Shown one piece after another: positions 23,217 through 30,947 of a DNA stretch of 33,455 nt. Numbering within the stretch: the stretch's first letter is position 1; each line of letters starts with the position of its first letter. The position numbers and the translations under genes were made by a program. Origin of the DNA: an uncultured Burkholderiales bacterium (GTDB lineage Bacteria > Pseudomonadota > Gammaproteobacteria > Burkholderiales > Burkholderiaceae_C); contig CAJBHE010000178.1 of NCBI GenBank assembly GCA_903952885.1, positions 1 through 33,455 on the forward strand. Reading direction: 5' to 3'. The notes beneath the pieces were generated by a model that saw nothing but the letters and a program-made list of their open reading frames with translations, was not told the origin of the DNA and made no database searches.

Positions 23217-24652
23217 CGCAGCACAACGGCGATCAGGGCCTACGCGACCATCACGGGATTCAGCGCCGTGGTCTACTGCAAGGCGGCACGCTTGCATTAC
23301 TGTTGGGAAGTGCAGACATTGCTTGGGGCGCCAGCATCGTGGCCGTGCGCGTGTGGCCCGCAGCGGCCTACACCCGAGTGACCATTGAGAGCGACATGGC
23401 ACTCAAAACCGTGCCCATCTTCGTGGCCAACCCACCGCGCTTGGCCGTGGACATTGAAGGCATCGAGCTCAACCCTGCCCTCAAAGAACTGGTGGGTAAA
23501 GTGCGCTCGGATGACCCCTACATCACGGGTGTGCGCGTAGGCCAATACGCCAACAAAACCGTGCGCTTAGTGCTTGACCTGCGCCAATTGGTCAAGCCGC
23601 AGGTGTTCAACTTGCAGCCCGTCAAAACAGGTAACACCCAATACCAACACCGCTTGGTGCTGGATCTCTACCCATCTGATGTAGCTGATCCGCTAGAGGC
23701 TTTGATCGTGGACAAGCTCAAAGGCGGCACCATCTACAACGCGCCGTCGATGACGGCCACTCCCACGTCACCGTCCGCCTCCAAGCTGAGCACGCATGCG
23801 GACCCTGTGGGCGACTTGATGGTCAAACCAAACAGCCCTACTGAACCCCCAGCGGCTGCAACGGCTGCGTCAGCCCCCATCACCACTGCCGCATCGGTGA
23901 ACCAAAAACAAGACGGCGAGCGCTACATCATCGTAGCCTTAGACCCTGGCCACGGCGGTGAAGACCCGGGCGCTTCAGGCCCCAGCGGCACGCGCGAAAA
24001 AGACGTGGTATTGAAAATTGCGCACCGCATGCGTGACCGTATCAACAACACTGTTATCAAAACCAAGCAAGGGAATTTGCCCATGCGGGCTTACCTCACG
24101 CGTGACGCCGATTACTTTGTGCCGCTGCAACAGCGCGTAGAAAAAGCCAGACGCGTACAAGCCGATTTGTTCATCAGCATCCATGCCGACGCGTTTCAAA
24201 CCCCAGATGCTAAAGGGGCAAGCGTATTTGCTTTGAGCGATGGCGCAGCATCAAGCGCTGCCGCAAAGTGGATGGCCAAGCAAGAAAACCGTGCCGACTT
24301 GATTGGTGGCTTGAACATCAAAACTCAAGACATCGCCCTGCAACGCGCCCTGCTCGACATGAGCACCACCGCGCAAATCAAGGACAGTCTTAAGCTCGGC
24401 AGCGCCATGCTGGGACAAATCAAACACATTGGCAAACTGCACAAACCACGCGTAGAACAAGCAGGCTTTGCGGTACTGAAAGCGCCAGACATCCCCAGCG
24501 TGTTGGTGGAAACCGCTTTCATCAGCAACCCCGAAGAAGAAAAACGTTTGATCAGCCCGCAATACCAAAACGACTTGGCTGATGCGCTGATGAAAGGCAT
24601 CGAACGCTACTTCTCACGCAACCCACCGTTGGCCAAAACCCGCAACACCTGA
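23213..24652 (+). CDS. amiC: N-acetylmuramoyl-L-alanine amidase, Tat-exported
   Basis: AmiC cleaves the amide between N-acetylmuramate and L-alanine and splits septal peptidoglycan during cell separation. The 479-residue protein starts with a twin-arginine signal (Arg18-Arg19 in QRRGLLQGG, followed by a hydrophobic stretch to about residue 38). An AMIN domain (about 40-150) and a Ser/Ala/Pro-rich linker follow. The Amidase_3 domain has zinc ligands His247, Glu262 and His324 and catalytic Glu433. The start is the ATG at 23213 overlapping the tsaE stop. Tat export is known for E. coli AmiC, which supports the symbol over amiB; the distinction is not certain. Confidence 0.92.
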   Translation: MTQHNGDQGLRDHHGIQRRGLLQGGTLALLLGSADIAWGASIVAVRVWPAAAYTRVTIESDMALKTVPIFVANPPRLAVDIEGIELNPALKELVGKVRSDDPYITGVRVGQYANKTVRLVLDLRQLVKPQVFNLQPVKTGNTQYQHRLVLDLYPSDVADPLEALIVDKLKGGTIYNAPSMTATPTSPSASKLSTHADPVGDLMVKPNSPTEPPAAATAASAPITTAASVNQKQDGERYIIVALDPGHGGEDPGASGPSGTREKDVVLKIAHRMRDRINNTVIKTKQGNLPMRAYLTRDADYFVPLQQRVEKARRVQADLFISIHADAFQTPDAKGASVFALSDGAASSAAAKWMAKQENRADLIGGLNIKTQDIALQRALLDMSTTAQIKDSLKLGSAMLGQIKHIGKLHKPRVEQAGFAVLKAPDIPSVLVETAFISNPEEEKRLISPQYQNDLADALMKGIERYFSRNPPLAKTRNT

Positions 24653-24656
24653 TGCC

Positions 24657-24926
24657 ATGACCAACACAACAGCGCAACCACGCAACCCCTTGCATGGCAA
24701 GACCTTAGAAGCCCTCGTCACCGAGCTGGCTGATTTTTATGGCTGGGAAGGCTTGGGCGAGCGCATCAACATCCGCTGCTTCACGCACGACCCAAGCGTG
24801 GGCTCAAGTCTGAAGTTTTTGCGCAAAACACCTTGGGCACGCGACAAGGTGGAAAGCTTGTATTTGTTCATGCTGCGCGACATGCGACGCGAGGAACGCG
24901 GGTTTTATAAAGCTGACGCGCCTTAG
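24657..24926 (+). CDS. VF530-family (DUF2132) small protein
   Basis: An 89-residue soluble protein with the DUF2132/VF530 pattern: NPLHGKTLEALVTELADFYGW near the N terminus and then HDPSVGSSLKFLRKTPWAR. The family has a known fold and is described as DNA-binding-like, but its role is unknown. The ATG lies four bases after the amiC stop, so it belongs to the tsaE-amiC transcript. It meets the DedA gene tail to tail with a 25-base gap. Confidence 0.87.
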   Translation: MTNTTAQPRNPLHGKTLEALVTELADFYGWEGLGERINIRCFTHDPSVGSSLKFLRKTPWARDKVESLYLFMLRDMRREERGFYKADAP

Positions 24927-24951
24927 CTTGAATACAAACTCGGGTATAGCG

Positions 24952-25629
24952 TTATTGCGCAGCAGGCGGCTCGACACTGGCTTGTGAAGCACGCGACGCT
25001 TTCCACGAGCCATATATGGCCAAGGCACCCGGAATAAAAATCATCGCCCAAATGATTTTGTCCAAATGGGTTTTGACCCACGGGATGTTGCCAAAGAAGT
25101 AACCCGCCGTCACGATGCCGCCCACCCACAAAGCGCCGCCCGTGACGTCAAAGAAGGTGAACTTGCGGCGCGTCATCTGCGCCACGCCCGCCACAAACGG
25201 TGCAAAGGTGCGCACAAAGGGCATGAATCGCGCAGCGATTAAGGTGACACCACCATAACGCTCGTAAAACGCATGGGCTTGGTCAAAGGCGCGGCGGTTG
25301 AAAAACTTAGAGTCTTCCCACGTAAACACCTTGGGGCCGAAGAAACGACCAATCGTGTAATTGGTTTGGTTACCCGCCACCGCAGCAGTCAGTAGCAAGG
25401 CCACGGACAAGCCATAGTCCATCAAGCCCACACCGCACATGGCACCCACCACAAACAGCAGTGAGTCACCGGGCAAGAAGGGCATGACCACCAAACCAGT
25501 CTCCACAAAAATGATCAAAAACAGCAAGGCATAGACCCAAATGCCGTTGGCCTGCACAAAGGCTTCCAAATAGCGGTCCACGTGCAGGATGAAGTCGATC
25601 AAGAAGGTAATAAATTCCATAGGATGCAT
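24952..25629 (-). CDS. DedA-family membrane protein
   Basis: DedA proteins are inner-membrane proteins linked to lipid carrier (undecaprenyl phosphate or phospholipid) flipping, envelope integrity and proton-motive-force maintenance. This 225-residue member has FLPGDSLLF, GRFFGPKVF and RFMPFVRTFAPFVAGVAQM, matching the conserved F-x3-R-x2-P-x2-R pattern, with about four to five membrane segments. The ATG at 25629 has AGAGG nine bases upstream; an in-frame ATG at 25620 is possible. It is divergent from mutL with 25 bases between starts, and interrupts the usual tsaE-amiC-mutL order. Confidence 0.92.
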   Translation of the reverse strand: MHPMEFITFLIDFILHVDRYLEAFVQANGIWVYALLFLIIFVETGLVVMPFLPGDSLLFVVGAMCGVGLMDYGLSVALLLTAAVAGNQTNYTIGRFFGPKVFTWEDSKFFNRRAFDQAHAFYERYGGVTLIAARFMPFVRTFAPFVAGVAQMTRRKFTFFDVTGGALWVGGIVTAGYFFGNIPWVKTHLDKIIWAMIFIPGALAIYGSWKASRASQASVEPPAAQ

Positions 25630-25654
25630 TATCCCCTGCCTCTAAAATGAGCCC

Positions 25655-27607
25655 GTGTACCCTGCTACCCAACCCCCACGCGCCATCCGCGAACTCCCAG
25701 ATGAACTGATCAGCCAAATCGCCGCTGGTGAGGTGGTCGAACGCCCGGCCTCTGTGGTGCGCGAGCTGGTGGACAACGCGCTAGACGCCGGCGCCACGCA
25801 AATCACCCTGCGTTTGCTGGCCGGTGGTGTTCGCCTCATCAGCGTGGAAGACAACGGTCTGGGCATTCCTGCCAACGAACTACCCGTGGCCTTGAAGCGT
25901 CATGCGACCAGCAAGATCACCAGCCTGACTGAACTCGAATCCGTGGGCACCATGGGTTTTCGGGGTGAGGCATTGGCCGCCATTCAATCGGTTTCGGAGT
26001 TGTCGGTGCTGTCACGCACCGCTGCACAAGACAGCGCCATGCTGCTGGATGGCCGCAGCGGAGAGCTGCAACCCGCCGCCCGCGCACAAGGCACCACGGT
26101 CGAAGTGAAAGAACTGTTTTACAGCACGCCTGCTCGCCGCAAATTTTTAAAGACTGACAACACCGAACTCGCCCACTGCGTGGAAGCTGTTCGTCGCCAC
26201 GCCCTCACCCGCCCCGAGGTGGGATTTGCCATTTGGCACGAGGGCAAGTTGGTGGAGCAATGGCGTGCACAAACCATTGATGCTGCATCGGACGAAGATA
26301 GGAATACTCAATATCAACGCTCACTCGACCGCCGCTTGGCCGATGTGTTGGGTGATGACTTTTTAGACAACTCAGTGGCTGTGCATTACCAATCGGGCAA
26401 CGTCACAGTGGTGGGTCGCGCAGGTATTCCAGACGCTTCCCGCTCACGCGCCGACCACCAGTTTGCCTACGTAAACGGCCGCTATGTACGCGACAAAGTC
26501 ATCACCCATGCCGCACGCAGCGCGTATGAAGATGTGTTGCACGGCCACCGCCAACCCATCTATGCCTTGTACGTGGAGATTGAGCCCACGCGTGTGGACG
26601 TCAACGTGCATCCCACCAAAATCGAAGTGCGCTTTCGCGATGGCCGCGAGGTGCATCAAGCGGTGCGCCACGCGGTTGAAAATGCTTTGGCTGTGCCACG
26701 CGCCAACATGCTGATGGCCAGCGCCTTGCAAAACCATGAGTTGCCAATGACGGGAACTTTTGGCTCAGGTGGCGCAGCTAGCGGCACATCTACTTTGGGC
26801 GCAACGGCATCACCTGCTTGGCCCAACGCCAATTGGCAACAAGCCACCATGCCTTTGGCTGGCACACGTGTGGCAGATGTGGGTGCGCTCTGGCAGTCCA
26901 CACCTCGCTCAGGTCTGCCCGCCGAAGAACACCCCACTCAAAGTTTTGCAACTGACGCCGTCTTCAACGCACTCAGCGCTAACCACACCTCAGCGCCTTC
27001 GCTGCAAGATGCAGCTCCCGAAACTTGGCCCTTGGGCAAAGCCATTGCGCAGCTGCATGGCGTGTACATCTTGGCCGAGAACACACAAGGTTTAGTTCTA
27101 GTCGATATGCATGCGGCGCACGAGCGCATCGTATACGAACAACTGAAAACACAAATTGATACACAACGCATCAGCAGCCAACCGTTGTTGATTCCCGCCA
27201 CCTTTCCTGCCATCGCGCAAGAGGTCGCTACTGCCGAGGCCTGCGCGGATGCACTGCAAGAACTTGGCTTAGAAATTTCCACACTCTCCAGTAAGACCTT
27301 AGCTGTGCGTGCCGTGCCCAGCACCTTGGCGCAAGGCGATGCCGTGGCACTAGCGCGTAGCGTCTTGGCCGAGTTAAGCCAACACGACGCCAGCACCGTG
27401 GTGCAACGCGCACGCAACGAGCTGCTGGCCACCATGGCCTGCCATGGCGCTGTGCGTGCCAACCGCAAACTCACGATCGACGAGATGAACGGCTTGCTGC
27501 GCCAAATGGAAGTGACCGAGCGCTCGGACCAATGCAACCACGGCCGCCCTACATGGCGGCAACTGTCCATGCGTGAACTCGACGCGCTATTTTTGCGCGG
27601 CCGTTGA
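25655..27607 (+). CDS. mutL: DNA mismatch repair protein MutL, endonuclease type
   Basis: MutL couples mismatch recognition by MutS to strand nicking and removal. The 650-residue protein starts at GTG 25655 (the ATG at 25647 is out of frame). The GHKL ATPase domain shows ELVDNALDAGA, DNGLGIP and GFRGEAL. A poorly conserved linker (about residues 350-450) precedes the C-terminal domain. That domain has Asp484-x-His486-Ala-x2-Glu490-x4-Glu495, Cys596-His597 and Cys627-x-His629-Gly-Arg-Pro. These match the zinc-dependent nicking endonuclease of MutL proteins from bacteria without MutH, with Met in place of the usual Gln. Confidence 0.96.
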   Translation: MYPATQPPRAIRELPDELISQIAAGEVVERPASVVRELVDNALDAGATQITLRLLAGGVRLISVEDNGLGIPANELPVALKRHATSKITSLTELESVGTMGFRGEALAAIQSVSELSVLSRTAAQDSAMLLDGRSGELQPAARAQGTTVEVKELFYSTPARRKFLKTDNTELAHCVEAVRRHALTRPEVGFAIWHEGKLVEQWRAQTIDAASDEDRNTQYQRSLDRRLADVLGDDFLDNSVAVHYQSGNVTVVGRAGIPDASRSRADHQFAYVNGRYVRDKVITHAARSAYEDVLHGHRQPIYALYVEIEPTRVDVNVHPTKIEVRFRDGREVHQAVRHAVENALAVPRANMLMASALQNHELPMTGTFGSGGAASGTSTLGATASPAWPNANWQQATMPLAGTRVADVGALWQSTPRSGLPAEEHPTQSFATDAVFNALSANHTSAPSLQDAAPETWPLGKAIAQLHGVYILAENTQGLVLVDMHAAHERIVYEQLKTQIDTQRISSQPLLIPATFPAIAQEVATAEACADALQELGLEISTLSSKTLAVRAVPSTLAQGDAVALARSVLAELSQHDASTVVQRARNELLATMACHGAVRANRKLTIDEMNGLLRQMEVTERSDQCNHGRPTWRQLSMRELDALFLRGR

Positions 27608-28794
27608 TGTCACCCACGCTCATCATTGTGTTGCTGTCGATGCTGCTGGGCATTCAGCCCGTCGCTACCGATTTGTATTTGCCAGCACTGCCCGCCATCA
27701 AAGCAGAGTTTGGCGCAGAGCTCTCTCAAGTTCAGCTCACACTCAGCGCCTTACTTTTGGCCTTTGGAACATCTCAGCTGGTGTGGGGCCCGTTGTCCGA
27801 CCGCTTTGGTCGCCGACCTATTTTGTTGTGTGGTTTGGCCACCTTCACCTTGGCGGGCTTGGGTTGCGTGCTGGCCAGCAGCATGCACGAACTCATCGTG
27901 TGGCGCGCCCTGCAAGGTGCGGCTATGGGCGCGGTGGTCATGTGCGCGCGCGCCATCGTGCGCGACCTCCACACACCAGAGACAGGCGCGGGTGTCATGT
28001 CTAAAGCGCTGACAGGCTTGGGCCTCTTGGCCTGTGTCAGCGCACCTTTGGGAGGCTTGCTGACCGACCTATTCAGCTGGCATGCCGCACTGAGTTTGGT
28101 CATGGGCTTTGGTGCGATTGCTCTTAGCTTGGTGGCTTGGAAATTCAAAGAAACCGTGCACCGCAAAAACCCACATGCCCTGCAGTTCAAGGTGTTGGTG
28201 CACACGTGGTGGCACATCGTGCGCAACCCCACGTTTGTGGCGTTTTCGTGTGTCGCAATAGGTTCTTATGGCGGTCTGTTCACCTTCTTGGCGTCGTCGT
28301 CTTTTGTCTTCATCAGTTTGATTGGGTTGGCGCGTTGGCAATACGGCTTGCTGTTGTTCTCGATGGCTTTTACGTATTTGCTGGGCACAGTCTTGTGCCG
28401 TCGACTATTGGTGCGGTTTGGCGTGGCATGCACTGTGGCGATAGGTGGTGCATTCACGTTGGTAGGTGGCGGCTTGATGGCCCTCAACGCGTGGTTGGGT
28501 TGGCAATGCGTGGTGGGCTTGATGGGGCCGTTTTATTTCTTCATTTTGGGGCATGGCATCCACCAGCCTTGCGGGCAAAGCGGTGCGGTAGGGCCATTCC
28601 CCAAAGCTGCAGGCGCAGCCTCGGCCTTAGGGGGATTTTTGATGATGGTGGCGGCTTTTGCCACGGGACTATGGCTGGGTGCAGCCAACGATGGCTCTGC
28701 AATGCCGATGGCGCAAAGCATCGCATTTTGGTCTGTGATGACCGCTCTGTCAGCTTGGTTGCTGGTGCTCCCGCGAGGCAGTTTTCGTGGCTAA
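27607..28794 (+). CDS. Bcr/CflA-type multidrug efflux transporter (MFS)
   Basis: This 395-residue protein has twelve probable membrane helices and the major-facilitator signature LVWGPLSDRFGRRPILL between helices 2 and 3, and the early DLYLPALP segment of the Bcr/CflA drug/proton antiporters. Substrates cannot be read. The ATG at 27607 shares one base with the mutL stop (TGATG); a TTG one codon earlier is also open. Its stop overlaps the miaA start by eight bases. It is thus inserted into a mutL-miaA pair that is directly adjacent in many proteobacteria. Confidence 0.92.
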   Translation: MSPTLIIVLLSMLLGIQPVATDLYLPALPAIKAEFGAELSQVQLTLSALLLAFGTSQLVWGPLSDRFGRRPILLCGLATFTLAGLGCVLASSMHELIVWRALQGAAMGAVVMCARAIVRDLHTPETGAGVMSKALTGLGLLACVSAPLGGLLTDLFSWHAALSLVMGFGAIALSLVAWKFKETVHRKNPHALQFKVLVHTWWHIVRNPTFVAFSCVAIGSYGGLFTFLASSSFVFISLIGLARWQYGLLLFSMAFTYLLGTVLCRRLLVRFGVACTVAIGGAFTLVGGGLMALNAWLGWQCVVGLMGPFYFFILGHGIHQPCGQSGAVGPFPKAAGAASALGGFLMMVAAFATGLWLGAANDGSAMPMAQSIAFWSVMTALSAWLLVLPRGSFRG

Positions 28795-29773
28795 AGACCT
28801 CTGGACGGTCAATGCCATCGCCTTGGTCGGTCCTACAGCCAGCGGCAAAACGGCAGCGGCTATGGCCATTGCACAGCAGTGGCCGGTTGAAATCATCAGT
28901 ATCGACTCAGCACTTGTCTATCGCGGCATGGACATTGGCACGGCAAAGCCGACTGCCCAAGAGTTGGCACAAGTGCCACACCACCTCATCAACATTCGCG
29001 ACCCATTGCACGCCTATAGCGCGGCTGAGTTTGCACGCGATGCCACTGCCCTGATGGCTGACATCCGCGCACGCGGCAAGTTGCCGTTACTGGTAGGTGG
29101 CACTATGCTGTACCTTAAAGCCTTGCGCGATGGTATTGACGACTTGCCCACCGCGCACCCACAACTGCGTGCAGAAATCGAACAACAAGCGCTGATCTTA
29201 GGCTGGCCTTCCATGCATGCCGAGTTGACGAAAGTGGACCCTATTACCGCCGCACGTTTGCCACCTCATGATGCGCAACGCATTTCTCGCGCGCTCGAAG
29301 TTTGGCGCGTCAGTGGCAAAGCTTTATCGCAATGGTTCGCTGAAGCAAACACCACTCGCGTCGCGCAACCTGCGTTGAATATGCCCCTACTTTCGCTGGA
29401 GCCAGAAAATCGTGCATGGTTACACGAACGCATCACGCAACGCTTTAACCAAATGTTGACGAGTGGATTTTTAGCCGAAGTAAGAGCACTTCGCGCGCGT
29501 GGCGACCTTCACATCGATTTACCCAGCATGCGTTGTGTGGGCTACCGCCAAGCGTGGGAATTACTCGACCGTGCAGAGACCACAGATGCACCCGTTAAAA
29601 GCATTTTGCCGCAGTTGCATGCGCTAGGAGTGGCTGCCACGCGTCAACTGGCCAAGCGTCAACTCACTTGGCTGCGTGGCATGGACGAGCGCATCGTGAT
29701 TCCGTGTGATGCGCCTGATACGTTGGTACAGACACTAGCCGCGTTAGCCCGGTTTACTGCAACGACTCTTTGA
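28787..29773 (+). CDS. miaA: tRNA dimethylallyltransferase
   Basis: MiaA transfers a dimethylallyl group to A37 of tRNAs that read codons starting with U. The 328-residue protein has the P-loop GPTASGKT (15-22), the SIDSALVYRGMDIGTAKPT segment, LVGGTMLYLKAL, DAQRISRALEVWRVSGK and RCVGYRQAW, all standard. The start is GTG at 28787, overlapping the end of the efflux gene by eight bases, with GAGG nine bases upstream. Its last 20 bases overlap the convergent DUF1178 gene. Confidence 0.96.
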   Translation: MAKDLWTVNAIALVGPTASGKTAAAMAIAQQWPVEIISIDSALVYRGMDIGTAKPTAQELAQVPHHLINIRDPLHAYSAAEFARDATALMADIRARGKLPLLVGGTMLYLKALRDGIDDLPTAHPQLRAEIEQQALILGWPSMHAELTKVDPITAARLPPHDAQRISRALEVWRVSGKALSQWFAEANTTRVAQPALNMPLLSLEPENRAWLHERITQRFNQMLTSGFLAEVRALRARGDLHIDLPSMRCVGYRQAWELLDRAETTDAPVKSILPQLHALGVAATRQLAKRQLTWLRGMDERIVIPCDAPDTLVQTLAALARFTATTL

Positions 29774-30290
29774 GTACGTCTGGCAGTGGCATCACGGCAA
29801 TGCCCTCGTCGATCAATTCTTCAGTTTCTTCTGGAGTAGCATGGCCACGAATGTTGCGCTGCTCGGCTTCTCCGTAATGCATCCTGCGTGCTTCTTCAGG
29901 AAAGCTATGACCCACGTCTTCGGTGTTAGCCACCACATATCGCACCATCTTGAGAAAAGCAGCTTGCAATTGAGCAGGTTCTAAGTTAGCCACGTCTTGC
30001 AAACTCGGTAATTCGGTGGGAACGGCCGCAGCAGGGCGTATGGTTTGCGAGGACACGGCCGATGTCAAGGCGTCGCTCGACGGTGTGCGATGGTTGTCGG
30101 CTGGGTCACGCTCACCACGGAAGGTGTTCAAGTTCAAACGCGGCGCACTCAATTTTTTAGCCACATGTGCATCTCCACACATGGGACAAGTTACCAACCC
30201 ATTAGCCAGTTGGGCTTGGAAGTCATCTTCAGAGCCAAACCAGCCCTCAAACACATGATGATGGTCACATTGAAGGTCTAGCACTTTCAT
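29754..30290 (-). CDS. DUF1178 family zinc-ribbon-like protein
   Basis: This 178-residue protein begins MKVLDLQCDHHHVFEGWFGS and has CPMCG near residue 35, a likely zinc knuckle with the early Cys8/His residues. The middle is low complexity, and the C-terminal half has EEARRMHYGEAEQRNIRGHAT, the conserved part of DUF1178. Function is unknown. I chose the ATG at 30290; the frame is open to 30344 but the family begins with MKV. It lies 22 bases after the NUDIX gene, probably co-transcribed, and its end overlaps miaA by 20 bases. Confidence 0.88.
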   Translation of the reverse strand: MKVLDLQCDHHHVFEGWFGSEDDFQAQLANGLVTCPMCGDAHVAKKLSAPRLNLNTFRGERDPADNHRTPSSDALTSAVSSQTIRPAAAVPTELPSLQDVANLEPAQLQAAFLKMVRYVVANTEDVGHSFPEEARRMHYGEAEQRNIRGHATPEETEELIDEGIAVMPLPDVLKESLQ

Positions 30291-30312
30291 GACGCAATTA
30301 TCTCGTAACACG

Positions 30313-30900
30313 TCATACGGTTTGCCATTCCAAAGACCATGCACCGCTGAGGTGGTTTTGCAACCACAACAAACCTGTCAAGGTTTTGGCATCGGTCAGC
30401 TTACCATCTCGTGACCATGTCAACAGCTCGTCTAAGCTGGCGTCAAACACGTCGAGAAATTCACCCTCATCCAACTGTCGCTGCCCCTGAGTGAGCCCAC
30501 GTGCGAACCATATGTCAATGAACTCGGTGGAGTAGCTGATCACGGGATGTAAGACGCCTGCATGCGCCCACTCGGTCGCTCGGTAACCAGTTTCTTCTAG
30601 CAACTCGCGCTGGGCACACACCAAGCGGTCTTCGCCTGGGTCGATCTTGCCTGCAGGAAACTCAATCATCACTTGTTTAACCGGGTAACGGTATTGACGC
30701 TCCATCACCAAGCGACCATCGTCACGCATCGCGATGATCATGACCGCACCGGGGTGAATGACAAACTCACGCGTGGCTGTCACACCATTAGGTAGACGCA
30801 CGTTGTCACGAAAGGCATGCAAAAAATGCCCTTTGAGTAGCTCCACATGATCTAGAGTGTGTTCAATCAAATGTTCGTCTGAGTTGGATTTCATAGTCAT
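30313..30900 (-). CDS. NUDIX hydrolase, ADP-ribose pyrophosphatase type
   Basis: This 195-residue enzyme has the full Nudix box at residues 84-106 (GKIDPGEDRLVCAQRELLEE then TGY). The surrounding sequence (LLKGHFLHAFRDNVRLPNG, MERQYRYPVKQVMIEFPAG) matches ADP-ribose or NDP-sugar pyrophosphatases. The ATG at 30900, or the one two codons later at 30894, has no ribosome site: an intrinsic terminator hairpin with T run fills the bases just upstream (30904-30929). Expression may depend on read-through, a leaderless start or an internal promoter. It lies between nuoN and the DUF1178 gene on the same strand. Confidence 0.92.
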   Translation of the reverse strand: MTMKSNSDEHLIEHTLDHVELLKGHFLHAFRDNVRLPNGVTATREFVIHPGAVMIIAMRDDGRLVMERQYRYPVKQVMIEFPAGKIDPGEDRLVCAQRELLEETGYRATEWAHAGVLHPVISYSTEFIDIWFARGLTQGQRQLDEGEFLDVFDASLDELLTWSRDGKLTDAKTLTGLLWLQNHLSGAWSLEWQTV

Positions 30901-30903
30901 GAT

Positions 30904-30929
30904 AAAAAAGCCAGCTCGTGAGCTGGCTT
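30904..30929 (-). terminator. Intrinsic terminator after the nuo operon
   Basis: On the minus strand a nine-base stem, AAGCCAGCT paired with AGCTGGCTT, encloses a four-base loop (CACG) and runs into a TTTTTT tract ending at 30904. It lies 18 bases after the nuoN stop and should end the complex I transcript. The T run stops three bases before the NUDIX ATG. Confidence 0.88.
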
Positions 30930-30947
30930 AGTTGGCGCATATCTACC

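Noticed and set aside
22416..23402. Open frame of 328 codons on the minus strand
   Set aside because: It is antisense to queG/tsaE/amiC coding sequence, with a Cys/Arg/His-rich composition typical of shadow frames.
26938..27570. Open frame of 210 codons on the minus strand
   Set aside because: It is antisense to the conserved C-terminal domain of mutL, with Ser/Cys-rich shadow composition.
28137..29054. Open frame of 305 codons on the plus strand
   Set aside because: It overlaps the efflux and miaA genes in another frame; both of those have clear family motifs.
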